DNA from: Rickettsiales bacterium UBA1997
Lineage (GTDB): Bacteria > Pseudomonadota > Alphaproteobacteria > Rickettsiales > UBA1997
Assembly (NCBI GenBank): GCA_002335845.1
Contig: DDCV01000099.1
Coordinates: forward strand, 7,147 to 13,244
Length of the DNA stretch: 6,098 nucleotides
Direction: 5' to 3'
Part shown: in pieces, positions 1-5,977 of the stretch
Numbering within the stretch: position 1 is the first letter of the stretch
Layout: each line of letters begins with the position of its first letter
Program-made: the position numbers and the translations under genes
Notes under the pieces: generated by a model
Database searches by the model: none
Told to the model about the DNA's origin: nothing
What the model saw: only the letters and a program-made list of their open reading frames with translations

Positions 1-1
1 A

Positions 2-6
2 TCCTC
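2..6 (-). promoter_or_regulatory. Possible ribosome binding site at the left edge
   Basis: Read on the minus strand, the 43 bases after the bufA1 stop end in TTGAGGAT. This contains GAGGA, the most Shine-Dalgarno-like string near any minus-strand start in this window. If real, the next gene of the bufferin operon would start just outside the window. Bufferin peptide genes are usually followed by the DUF692 (MNIO) modifying enzyme, so that is the expected neighbour. The coding start itself is not visible. Confidence 0.3.
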
Positions 7-43
7 AAAAAGATATTTGAAATTTAATATTGGAACCTAAAGG

Positions 44-295
44 TTAAGCTTTATTGCCGCCAACTAATTTATCACAAATTCCCTTTGGAAGGTAAACCCA
101 CTCGCCTTTATCGCCATCAATCTTGGCTTGACCAGCGCAAGAATGAGTCCCAGATAAATTAGCACAATCATTTTGGCCAGCCTTTACGACTCCGTAGCAT
201 TTTTCTGCATCTTTAGCTTGAGAATTTTGTGGAAGAGAAACTAAGGCAGCTGAGCCAATAACCATTGATGTTAAAAATTTTTTCTTTAGAGACAT
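44..295 (-). CDS. bufA1: DUF2282 / BufA1-type bufferin precursor peptide (secreted, four cysteines)
   Basis: This 83-residue protein matches the DUF2282 family pattern. A signal peptide covers about residues 1-27: a KKK N-region, a hydrophobic core, and a likely cut after SQA. The mature part carries [27 protein letters not shown] and [16 protein letters not shown]. The four cysteines are C33, C44, C53 and C74, the number and spacing usual for the family. DUF2282 proteins are now known as BufA1 bufferins. They are ribosomally made peptides whose cysteines are modified by a BufB (DUF692, MNIO) and BufC (DUF2063) pair, and they bind copper in the periplasm as part of metal-stress protection. 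No modifying enzyme is visible, but the gene points out of the left edge, where it would be expected. The start is the ATG giving a normal signal peptide; no clear Shine-Dalgarno precedes it. Family assignment is firm; copper function is taken from studied homologues. Confidence 0.9.
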   Translation of the reverse strand: MSLKKKFLTSMVIGSAALVSLPQNSQAKDAEKCYGVVKAGQNDCANLSGTHSCAGQAKIDGDKGEWVYLPKGICDKLVGGNKA

Positions 296-339
296 TTATA
301 GTAGTTTTTTTTGTTAAACAAATAAGTGGATTTCCATTA

Positions 340-366
340 TTATCAATAAACTTAGCTTATTGATAA
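340..366. promoter_or_regulatory. 10-bp inverted repeat in the bufA1/epimerase divergent spacer
   Basis: TTATCAATAA at 340-349 and TTATTGATAA at 357-366 form a perfect dyad with a 7-base centre. It lies midway in the only spacer between the divergent bufA1 and epimerase genes, about 45 bases upstream of the bufA1 start. Position and symmetry fit a repressor or activator site. TTGATA at 360-365 could also serve as a plus-strand -35 element, but only a poor -10 follows at 17 bp. AT-rich sequence makes chance dyads likelier, and the motif matches no copper regulator site I know. There is no U-tract, so a terminator is unlikely. Confidence 0.35.
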
Positions 367-417
367 CAGGGTAATTCTTTTTCAAGATCTTTTAATCAAC
401 TTTAATATCAAGTAAAG

Positions 418-1305
418 ATGCAAATTTTAATAACTGGTGGCACTGGATTTATTGGTAAAAAACTTTGTCAAAAACTTGTTGAAGATTGTTATGAGATAAC
501 TGTTTTAACAAGGCAGAAAAACCTAGCGCCCAGCAAAAATATTCAATATATTCACAGCCTGTCACAGAAAGATTTTAATTATGATATCATTATTAATCTT
601 GCAGGGGAGCCAATTTCTCAAAATTGGTCTACAAAAAATAAGAAGAAAATCTATGAAAGCAGAATTGGTCTGACCAGAAATTTAGTCGACAAAATCAATA
701 GCGCCAAGAAAAGTCCATCATTATTTATTAGCGGCTCGGCAATTGGGTATTATGGGTATGATGCAGGAATATTATATGATGAAAATAGCAAAATAACTCT
801 CAATCATAATATTTTTTCACAATCAATCTGCCATGATTGGGAAATCGCCGCCGCAATAAAATCACAAGAAACAAGATTAGTAAAAATTAGAACCGGAATT
901 GTTTTGGGTAAAAATGGTGGCGCTTTAAAAAAAATGCTCATACCTTTTAAATTAGGATTAGGCGGCAAGATTGGCTCAGGCGAACAATTTATGAGCTGGA
1001 TTGATATCGATGATGCAATAAATGCGATAAATTTTATTATCAAAAATAATAAAATTTCAGGAGCAGTTAACTTGACCTCACCAAATCCAGTATCAAATGC
1101 CAATTTTAGCAAAACACTAGCAAGTATAGTCAAAAGACCTTGTATTTTCGATATGCCGAAATTTATAACTGAAATATTATTTGGCCAAATGGGAAAAGAG
1201 CTTCTTCTTAAGGGCCAAAAAGTTTATCCACAAACTTTGTTGCAAAATGGTTTTGAGTTTAAATATAGCGATCTAGAAAAATCTCTATCAAAAATATTAA
1301 GATAA
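418..1305 (+). CDS. TIGR01777 family SDR epimerase/oxidoreductase (YfcH / SDR39U1-like)
   Basis: This 295-residue protein is an extended-type SDR with an N-terminal Rossmann fold. GGTGFIG at residues 7-13 is the dinucleotide-binding loop. NLAGEPI (60-66), SGSAIGYYG (105-113, with the YYG of the active-site region), RTGIVLGKNGGAL (158-170) and GSGEQFMSWID (187-197) are signature stretches of TIGR01777 proteins. The C-terminus (about 246-293) matches the DUF1731 tail, with FGQMGKELLLKGQKVYPQTLLQNGF. Length is normal. The true substrate of this family is unknown in bacteria; an NAD(P)-dependent cytosolic reaction on a nucleotide-sugar-like compound is only inferred from the fold. The stop lies six bases before rodA, so the two probably share a transcript. 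No strong Shine-Dalgarno is visible; the ATG is chosen because the Rossmann strand begins immediately after it. Confidence 0.93.
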   Translation: MQILITGGTGFIGKKLCQKLVEDCYEITVLTRQKNLAPSKNIQYIHSLSQKDFNYDIIINLAGEPISQNWSTKNKKKIYESRIGLTRNLVDKINSAKKSPSLFISGSAIGYYGYDAGILYDENSKITLNHNIFSQSICHDWEIAAAIKSQETRLVKIRTGIVLGKNGGALKKMLIPFKLGLGGKIGSGEQFMSWIDIDDAINAINFIIKNNKISGAVNLTSPNPVSNANFSKTLASIVKRPCIFDMPKFITEILFGQMGKELLLKGQKVYPQTLLQNGFEFKYSDLEKSLSKILR

Positions 1306-1311
1306 TTATCT

Positions 1312-2454
1312 ATGATAATAGATCAAAATAAAAATAGCCTATCGCAAAAAATTCATAATCTCAATTGGCTTATGGTGTCATTGATAATTATTTTGGCATT
1401 TATTGGATTCTTGATGTTATATTCTGCTGGCGGAGGATCGATGAGGCCATGGATGATAAGGCAAATGGGATTTTTTGCGATATTTTTTCCAATTATGATA
1501 TTCATCGCCATCACTGATATAAAGATTTGGTTTAAATATGCTTATATATTATATGGCTTAGCACTTTTTTTAGTAATAATCGTTGCCATAGTTGGCCATA
1601 ACGCCATGGGTGCAACAAGGTGGTTTAAGATGGGCTCTATAACAGTTCAGCCCTCAGAAATAATGAAAATTTGCACGGTCTTTGCTTTGGCGCGCTATTT
1701 TTATAATATTGAAATTGAAAATATTGGTAAGATTAGAGTAGTGATTATACCCGTTATACTAATTGCCACTCCAGCAATATTAATTTTTAATCAACCAGAC
1801 TTAGGAACTGCAGCTATCCTAACTTTCGTGGGTGTATCTGTGCTATTTATGGCTGGATTAAGGGCATGGAAGTTTGTTTCTGCGGGAATTTCTATTTTAA
1901 TATTTGTGCCTTTTGCCTGGAGTTTTTTGCTTTATGACTATCAAAAACAACGCGTTTTAACATTTCTTGATCCAGATAAAGACCCTTTGGGAAGCGGCTA
2001 CAACATAATTCAATCAAAAATTGCCATTGGCTCCGGAGGACTTTTTGGCAAAGGCTATCTTAGTGGCACTCAGGGTCAGCTCAATTTCTTGCCAGAAAAA
2101 CAAACTGATTTTATTTTTACAATGCTAGCAGAAGAAGTTGGTTTTATTGGCAGCTTTTTAACAATTGCACTATACATAGCTATAGGGGTGATTTGCTTTG
2201 CCATATCCTTAAAAACCAAGCATCAATATGGTAAATTATTGGTAATGGGCATGGCCAATATATTTTTAATTCACATGTTTATTAATATTGGCATGGTAAC
2301 TGGATTAATTCCTGTTGTTGGAGCGCCACTACCTTTTATTTCATATGGCGGGACAATTATGGCTTCAATGATGATTGGTTTTGGACTAGTTCTAAACGTC
2401 GATTTACATAAAAATAGCGACCTAAGGTCTAGTAGTCACAAACTGCCCATTTAG
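1312..2454 (+). CDS. rodA: Rod shape-determining protein RodA (SEDS peptidoglycan glycosyltransferase)
   Basis: This 380-residue polytopic inner-membrane protein has about ten hydrophobic segments, the SEDS fold. RodA polymerises lipid II into glycan strands and pairs with the class B transpeptidase PBP2 in the elongasome. Diagnostic stretches are GATRWFKMG (100-108; W104 matches a tryptophan needed for activity in studied RodA), QPSEIMK (113-119), FNQPDLGTA (159-167), LPEKQTDFIFTMLAEE (260-275; D266 matches the essential aspartate) and PLPFISYGGT (339-348). The QPDLGTA and EKQTDFIF forms favour RodA over FtsW. All key residues are present and length is normal. It follows the epimerase gene after six bases, so translational coupling or a common transcript is likely. 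The usual mreBCD/mrdA neighbours are not in the window. The first ATG is used; no good Shine-Dalgarno is present. A long palindrome follows the stop. Confidence 0.96.
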   Translation: MIIDQNKNSLSQKIHNLNWLMVSLIIILAFIGFLMLYSAGGGSMRPWMIRQMGFFAIFFPIMIFIAITDIKIWFKYAYILYGLALFLVIIVAIVGHNAMGATRWFKMGSITVQPSEIMKICTVFALARYFYNIEIENIGKIRVVIIPVILIATPAILIFNQPDLGTAAILTFVGVSVLFMAGLRAWKFVSAGISILIFVPFAWSFLLYDYQKQRVLTFLDPDKDPLGSGYNIIQSKIAIGSGGLFGKGYLSGTQGQLNFLPEKQTDFIFTMLAEEVGFIGSFLTIALYIAIGVICFAISLKTKHQYGKLLVMGMANIFLIHMFINIGMVTGLIPVVGAPLPFISYGGTIMASMMIGFGLVLNVDLHKNSDLRSSSHKLPI

Positions 2455-2462
2455 AAACCGTT

Positions 2463-2505
2463 GGCTAATACCAATTATTAAATTTAATAATTGGTATAAC
2501 TAGCC
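2463..2505. terminator. Long palindrome between convergent rodA and folP, probable bidirectional terminator
   Basis: Bases 2468-2497 are a perfect 30-bp palindrome: two 15-base arms beginning ATACCAATTATTAAA, with no spacer. GGCTA at 2463-2467 and TAGCC at 2501-2505 extend the stem past a 3-base bulge. It sits in the 88-bp spacer between the stops of rodA and folP, where one hairpin can end both transcripts. On the plus strand a modest T/A-rich tail follows; the minus-strand side has no good U-tract, so termination there may be weaker. Perfect symmetry around ATACCAAT arms also resembles dispersed intergenic palindromes, so it could be a copy of a repeat family serving as a terminator. Confidence 0.65.
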
Positions 2506-2542
2506 TTTAAATATACTATTTATGAACTGGTTAATATCTTTA

Positions 2543-3337
2543 TCATTGATTTCCCAAAGCCTGCTTATGCAAATAAACATTATGCACCCTTAGATAATCT
2601 ACCTTGTTCTTAGCCAGAAATTGTGATATTTTAATGGTTTTTTGCTCTCTACTTCCCTCAATATTTACAATATCCAAAAAGCTTTTCATAGAGTGGCCAA
2701 TATAAATTGGTAAATTAAGAGCCTGATAAGTATCGATGTTTTTTAAAATTTGCACTGATTGATCAGCATTTTTACTAAAGCCGATTCCAGGGTCAAAAAT
2801 TAATTGCTCTTTTTTGACACCAAATTGGGTAATATTGGATATTTTTTCTTCTGCCCATTTTATGATCTCGCGATTAATATCGAGATGCTTATTGATCACC
2901 AAATTTGGATTGGCATGAATGGCTAAATTATGCATTAATATAGTTGTGATATTATTTTTGGCGATAAATTTAACAATATTTTTATTAACAAGGCCACTAA
3001 TATCATTGATAATATCAATTCCTAACTCATAAGCTTTTTTGATAGTAGAAAAGTGATAAGAATCGATGCTAGTTTGAATATTTTTACCTTCTTTTTGATT
3101 AAAATTCTTAACTTCGGCAATAATTTGTGGCAAAATTTTTTCCAATCTTTGCCACTCATCTTGATCTGATAATATTTGCGCACCGGGGCGTGTTGATTCA
3201 GCGCCAATATCAATTATATCGGCACCATCTTGTAGTAATTTTTGAGTTTGACTAATAGCGCTTTTAAGTGACAAATATTTACCACCATCACTGAAAGAAT
3301 CTGGTGTAATATTTAATATTCCTACGATCTCTACCAT
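2543..3337 (-). CDS. folP: Dihydropteroate synthase
   Basis: FolP joins p-aminobenzoate to 6-hydroxymethyl-7,8-dihydropterin diphosphate, giving dihydropteroate in cytosolic folate synthesis; it is the sulfonamide target. The 264-residue protein shows GILNITPDSFSDGG (6-19), DIGAESTRPGA (43-53), SIDSYH (90-95), INDISGL (110-116), LMHN (134-137), FDPGIGFSK (181-189), GHSMKSF (214-220) and LRVHNV (249-254), in family order across a TIM barrel. Two deviations stand out. The usual SRK of the pterin/phosphate site is S-M217-K, with the lysine kept, and the final RxHDV is RVHNV. The N-terminus is short, with only five residues before GILN, but starting earlier would run further into pstA. The start overlaps the pstA stop by seven bases (ATGGTAG), with GAAAG just upstream. 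It is the last gene of the minus-strand operon; no glmM or folK is adjacent. Confidence 0.95.
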   Translation of the reverse strand: MVEIVGILNITPDSFSDGGKYLSLKSAISQTQKLLQDGADIIDIGAESTRPGAQILSDQDEWQRLEKILPQIIAEVKNFNQKEGKNIQTSIDSYHFSTIKKAYELGIDIINDISGLVNKNIVKFIAKNNITTILMHNLAIHANPNLVINKHLDINREIIKWAEEKISNITQFGVKKEQLIFDPGIGFSKNADQSVQILKNIDTYQALNLPIYIGHSMKSFLDIVNIEGSREQKTIKISQFLAKNKVDYLRVHNVYLHKQALGNQ

Positions 3338-4548
3338 TTTCTTTCAAACTTCTTGCGAATAATTATGGCAGAAAGATTGAATAGCATCAATAAAACTAAT
3401 AGCACCATAATTCCAGCTGAAGTTTTTTCAGCGAACCCCATTTCTGGAGAATCCGACCATAGATAAATTTGCACCGGCAGAACCGTCGTTGGATCGAAGA
3501 AGTTGCGAGGTATATCAGCAATAAAAGCAATCATTCCCACCATTAGCAACGGAGCCGTCTCACCTAAAGCTCTTGATATTGCTAAAATTGTACCAGTCAT
3601 AATTCCAGGAATAGAAAGTGGCAATAAATGATGTAAGGTAGTTTGCATTTTTGAAGCACCCAGAGCCAAGGCGGCGTCACGAATTGATTGCGGAATTGAG
3701 CGAATTGTATTGCGAGCAGAAATGATAATGATCGGTAAAACCAACATAAATAATGTCATGCCCCCAACAAGTGATGATGACCTTGGTAAATGCATAATTT
3801 GTAGATAAATTGTTAGACCTAAAAGACCATAAATTATCGAAGGTATTGCTGCCAAATTATTAATGCTGATTTCGATTATATCAGTTAGGTAGTTTTTAGG
3901 GGCAAATTCTTCTAGGTAAAAAGCGCACATTATGGCGATAGGAAAAGCTAAAATTAGAAAGATAAGCATAGTAAATAATGAGCCAATTAAACTGGCACCA
4001 AGACCAGCAATATCAGCCTCTCTTGAGTCAGCTATTTTAAATAAGTTCCAGTTAAATTTTACCTTAAAAGAATTTTCCTCTTTGATTTGATTAAGCCATT
4101 TTTTTTGATTATGAGTCAGTATAATATCGCTACCATGCTTAAAAAACATATCAGACTTTGATGAAGCGCGCAAATAAATGATAGATTTCTTTCCCAGTAA
4201 ATTTGGATTATTAATTATTTTTTCTTTAAGCTCAATATTGCTAATCTTACTAATTATTTGGTATAGAGAATTAATTTCACTAATTTCCTTTGCATCAACA
4301 AACTTATTGCGTAAAGATTTTTTAATAATTTGACGATGATCTATTTCAGCGATTTTTCTTTCTTTAGTCAAGTCAATTTCAAGAGCTATGGAGCTATAAA
4401 AAAACCCGCTATATCCACGCGAGATAATGGTTGAAAGCAAGATAAGCAAAAAAATCATAGCCGCTATAATTGCTGACAATCCAAAGATTTTAAATTTCTT
4501 TTCCCGTCTTTTTCTTTGATCCAAATTTTTAATTTTAGTATTTTTCAT
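3331..4548 (-). CDS. pstA: Phosphate ABC transporter permease PstA (with DUF3333-type N-terminal region)
   Basis: PstA and PstC form the membrane channel of the high-affinity phosphate importer PstSCAB. At 405 residues this is longer than the roughly 300 of enterobacterial PstA. After a basic N-terminus and one helix (about 22-43), residues 45-175 form a polar, probably periplasmic region beginning SGFFYSSIALEIDL, the DUF3333 arrangement seen in alphaproteobacterial PstA. The core permease follows from about 182, with helices near 183-210, 225-250, 262-278, 313-343 and 377-397. The EAA loop that docks on the PstB ATPase is visible at 291-315 (DAALALGASKMQTTLHHLLP...PGI). The GTILAISRALGETAPLL stretch (319-335) is characteristic of PstA. 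The start overlaps the upstream membrane-protein gene by 14 bases and the stop overlaps folP. pstC, pstB, pstS and phoU are not in the window, which is unusual. Confidence 0.95.
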   Translation of the reverse strand: MKNTKIKNLDQRKRREKKFKIFGLSAIIAAMIFLLILLSTIISRGYSGFFYSSIALEIDLTKERKIAEIDHRQIIKKSLRNKFVDAKEISEINSLYQIISKISNIELKEKIINNPNLLGKKSIIYLRASSKSDMFFKHGSDIILTHNQKKWLNQIKEENSFKVKFNWNLFKIADSREADIAGLGASLIGSLFTMLIFLILAFPIAIMCAFYLEEFAPKNYLTDIIEISINNLAAIPSIIYGLLGLTIYLQIMHLPRSSSLVGGMTLFMLVLPIIIISARNTIRSIPQSIRDAALALGASKMQTTLHHLLPLSIPGIMTGTILAISRALGETAPLLMVGMIAFIADIPRNFFDPTTVLPVQIYLWSDSPEMGFAEKTSAGIMVLLVLLMLFNLSAIIIRKKFERKW

Positions 4549-4951
4549 TGAAATCGCGCTTTTTTGCTGGAAATAGTGATTTAATTATCATATAGGGCAG
4601 TCCTAAAATATTTATGGTGGTAGTTGTTAATAAGGCAATAATAACATTGTCACTTAACGAGCCAAATCCAGTAAATAGAGATATTATTACAATTGCTACA
4701 AATGATAAATAGATTGTTACCACCCATTTTACCCAAAAATAAATTCCCTTTTTAAGCTCCAATTCATTTTCGCTAATATCATTTTCTATCTTGTGGCGAC
4801 GCAATTCTTCATTGCGCTTTTGTATATCGACAGCATCTGGTACCTTGGATTTTGCTTCAGTTTTTATGTTAAGTTTTTGACCATCATCATTATTTTTGTT
4901 GCGATTACTTAGCCGAGCCACAACTTTTTGGAATTGATCTTTTTTAGACAT
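4535..4951 (-). CDS. Unrecognised two-helix membrane protein, partner of the Panacea-domain gene (candidate toxin or effector)
   Basis: This 138-residue protein matches no family I can name. Residues 1-40 are polar and basic. Residues about 42-68 are highly charged (QKRNEELRRHKIENDISENELELKK) and look helical or coiled-coil. A first membrane helix spans about 70-93 and a second about 102-126, with an unusual TTTT run (109-112) before INILGLPYMIIKSLFP. A short basic tail follows. The second-helix pattern, TTT followed by a Gly-Leu stretch and ending LFP, recalls small hypothetical membrane proteins from many bacteria; this is recollection, not a search result. It starts one base after the stop of the DUF4065 gene, so the two are translationally coupled, and it overlaps pstA by 14 bases. 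Panacea-domain antitoxins are known to pair with varied toxins, including small membrane-active ones, so a toxin role is plausible. A role in phosphate transport is an alternative. Real gene: likely. Function: speculative. Confidence 0.75.
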   Translation of the reverse strand: MSKKDQFQKVVARLSNRNKNNDDGQKLNIKTEAKSKVPDAVDIQKRNEELRRHKIENDISENELELKKGIYFWVKWVVTIYLSFVAIVIISLFTGFGSLSDNVIIALLTTTTINILGLPYMIIKSLFPAKKRDFNEKY

Positions 4952-4952
4952 T

Positions 4953-5480
4953 TTATTGATCAGTATTAAAATCCTTATATTTTAAAATAGCTTCTTTGGC
5001 TCTTTTTTTAATTTGAGCATCACTTATTTCATTATTTTTTCCCTGAATATAAGAATGAGACCACGGACTTTGAAAATCATGAGTTACCCTACTTAACTCT
5101 GTGCCATTGCGCTCTTTATAGACATTCCACACCGCTTCCAAAACCTGAATCGCCTCTTCGTCATTTTTATCAATTATTGGATAGTCAAACTCACCCGTTT
5201 CTGGTGTAAATTCCACAGCATATCTACAAACCGGACCATTGCCAAACTCTTTGAACTCGTGATAAATCGATGGAATCACGGGCCCATAGCGCCAAGCCTC
5301 TATTTTTTCATTGAAAAGCTTTTTATTATAAACTGCTAAATACCAGCCATAAGCAAAATAAACTAGTTTTATTAGCTTGAGCAGGGTAATATTTTTTATA
5401 TCCTCCTCATCAGCCCGCCATAAAAAAAAATTAGCAATATGTGCCGGCAAATATTTAACTGCTGGGTTTTTTTCCTTCAT
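4953..5480 (-). CDS. Panacea-domain (DUF4065) protein, SocA/GepA/PanA-like
   Basis: This 175-residue soluble protein has the DUF4065 signature. ITLLKLIKLVYFAYGWYLA (31-49) is followed by KLFNEKIEAWRYGPVIPSIYHEFKEFG (54-80) and the C-terminal LSRVTHDFQSPW (129-140). Family members include Caulobacter SocA, a ClpXP adaptor that acts as antitoxin to SocB, and PanA antitoxins, which neutralise many unrelated toxins encoded next to them. Others occur in phages and mobile elements (GepA). The domain fills nearly the whole protein, so there is no fused toxin or DNA-binding domain. It is the first gene of a coupled run with the two-helix membrane protein, pstA and folP. The ATG at 5478-5480 gives the normal family N-terminus; no Shine-Dalgarno is evident. 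An inverted repeat 34 bases upstream may mediate regulation. Domain assignment is firm; antitoxin function follows from family and context. Confidence 0.92.
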   Translation of the reverse strand: MKEKNPAVKYLPAHIANFFLWRADEEDIKNITLLKLIKLVYFAYGWYLAVYNKKLFNEKIEAWRYGPVIPSIYHEFKEFGNGPVCRYAVEFTPETGEFDYPIIDKNDEEAIQVLEAVWNVYKERNGTELSRVTHDFQSPWSHSYIQGKNNEISDAQIKKRAKEAILKYKDFNTDQ

Positions 5481-5513
5481 ATGTGTAATTTATTAGCCTG
5501 TAACACCTTATAC

Positions 5514-5553
5514 CAAATCCCTTTAATCCATATAGGTGGGATTTGTTATTATA
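5514..5553 (-). promoter_or_regulatory. Inverted repeat and possible -10 element upstream of the DUF4065 gene
   Basis: CAAATCCC at 5514-5521 and GGGATTTG at 5538-5545 form an 8-bp dyad with a 16-base centre. TATAAT lies beside it on the minus strand (5553-5548), a consensus -10 directed at the DUF4065 gene, but with no convincing -35 seventeen bases upstream. If that -10 is used, transcription starts near 5541, inside the dyad. The repeat could then be an operator for autoregulation, as is common in toxin-antitoxin loci, or a hairpin in the leader. The left side begins ATACCAAAT, similar to the palindrome at 2468, so a degraded copy of the same repeat is an alternative. Confidence 0.35.
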
Positions 5554-5599
5554 TGCCGCTGCTCCAAGAGTTATATTTTGTTCAATGTTAGAATATTTA

Positions 5600-5628
5600 T
5601 TGACTTGATTGGAAAAAATTGATACAAT
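5600..5628 (+). promoter_or_regulatory. Near-consensus sigma70 promoter
   Basis: TTGACT (5600-5605) is separated by exactly 17 bases from TACAAT (5623-5628), with TG one base before the -10 giving an extended -10 form. This is the best promoter in the window. Transcription would start about 5635 and give a leader of roughly 110 bases before the ATG at 5744. It drives the small membrane-protein gene, or an RNA made from the same region. Confidence 0.7.
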
Positions 5629-5653
5629 GATTGCAACTCATCATTCCTCTATA

Positions 5654-5689
5654 ATACTAAAATACATCTTTAATGTTGGATTTTAGTAT
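5654..5689 (+). promoter_or_regulatory. Hairpin or operator in the leader
   Basis: ATACTAAAAT (5654-5663) and ATTTTAGTAT (5680-5689) form a perfect 10-bp inverted repeat with a 16-base centre, about 20 bases after the predicted transcription start. It could be an operator just downstream of the promoter or a weak AU-rich leader hairpin. No U-tract follows, so it is not a standard terminator. Confidence 0.45.
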
Positions 5690-5743
5690 AACAATGAGAC
5701 TAATAATGAATTAATATTAATATCAACACTAAATAAAATTAAA

Positions 5744-5977
5744 ATGAATTGTAGGAAACATATTGCAGGAGTGGAAGCTACCTTATCTCTTGTCGGCTCG
5801 ATTGCTTCTATGGCATATTCTTTATCTGGCGCAGGAGTAAAATGCGAAGAAAATGCAGCCGCCAACTCCCTTGCATCTACTGGACTGGGATTTATTAGCG
5901 GGGCTTTGTTTACTTACTCTATGGCAGCATATATATTTATTACGTACTCGACCCCGAACCTCTCCCTTGGGAGCTAG
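5744..5977 (+). CDS. Small unrecognised membrane protein, possibly frameshifted at its 3' end
   Basis: The 77-residue product starts MNCRKHIAGVEATLSL and has two hydrophobic stretches, about residues 11-30 and 44-69. They are separated by a short segment with C34 (GVKCEENAAANS), and another cysteine is at position 3. The run of Ala, Gly, Ser and aromatic residues looks like two packed membrane helices. I do not recognise a family. Support for a real gene is the strong promoter upstream and sensible membrane-protein composition. Against it, there is no Shine-Dalgarno (the bases before the ATG are AATAAAATTAAA), the ORF is short, and the last ten residues (YSTPNLSLGS) look unlike a natural ending. 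A different frame stays open from 5899 to 6069 and gives a more protein-like end, so the intact gene may be about 107 residues with a -1 shift near 5930-5940. Confidence 0.45.
   Translation: MNCRKHIAGVEATLSLVGSIASMAYSLSGAGVKCEENAAANSLASTGLGFISGALFTYSMAAYIFITYSTPNLSLGS

Noticed and set aside
360..388. Plus-strand promoter TTGATA-17-CAAGAT ahead of the epimerase gene.
   Set aside because: The -10 matches consensus at only three of six positions, and the -35 sits inside the dyad arm, so it is not called as a promoter.
804..1133. 109-codon open frame on the minus strand.
   Set aside because: It lies wholly antisense to the well-conserved epimerase gene and has no recognisable motif, so it is a shadow frame.
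1300..1311. 12-bp perfect palindrome AGATAATTATCT just before the rodA start.
   Set aside because: It spans the end of the epimerase gene and the 6-bp gap. Short AT palindromes are common by chance here, and it has neither promoter spacing nor terminator features.
3022..3213. 63-codon open frame in another minus-strand frame inside folP.
   Set aside because: The folP frame carries all family motifs across this stretch, so the alternative frame is incidental.
5673..5714. Possible 13-residue leader peptide (MLDFSITMRLIMN) within the promoter leader.
   Set aside because: It has no Shine-Dalgarno and no run of regulatory codons, and its start overlaps the loop of the leader hairpin. The evidence is too thin to call translation.
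5683..5865. 60-codon minus-strand open frame opposite the small membrane gene.
   Set aside because: It has no start signal or promoter on that strand and no recognisable sequence; the plus-strand frame has the promoter.
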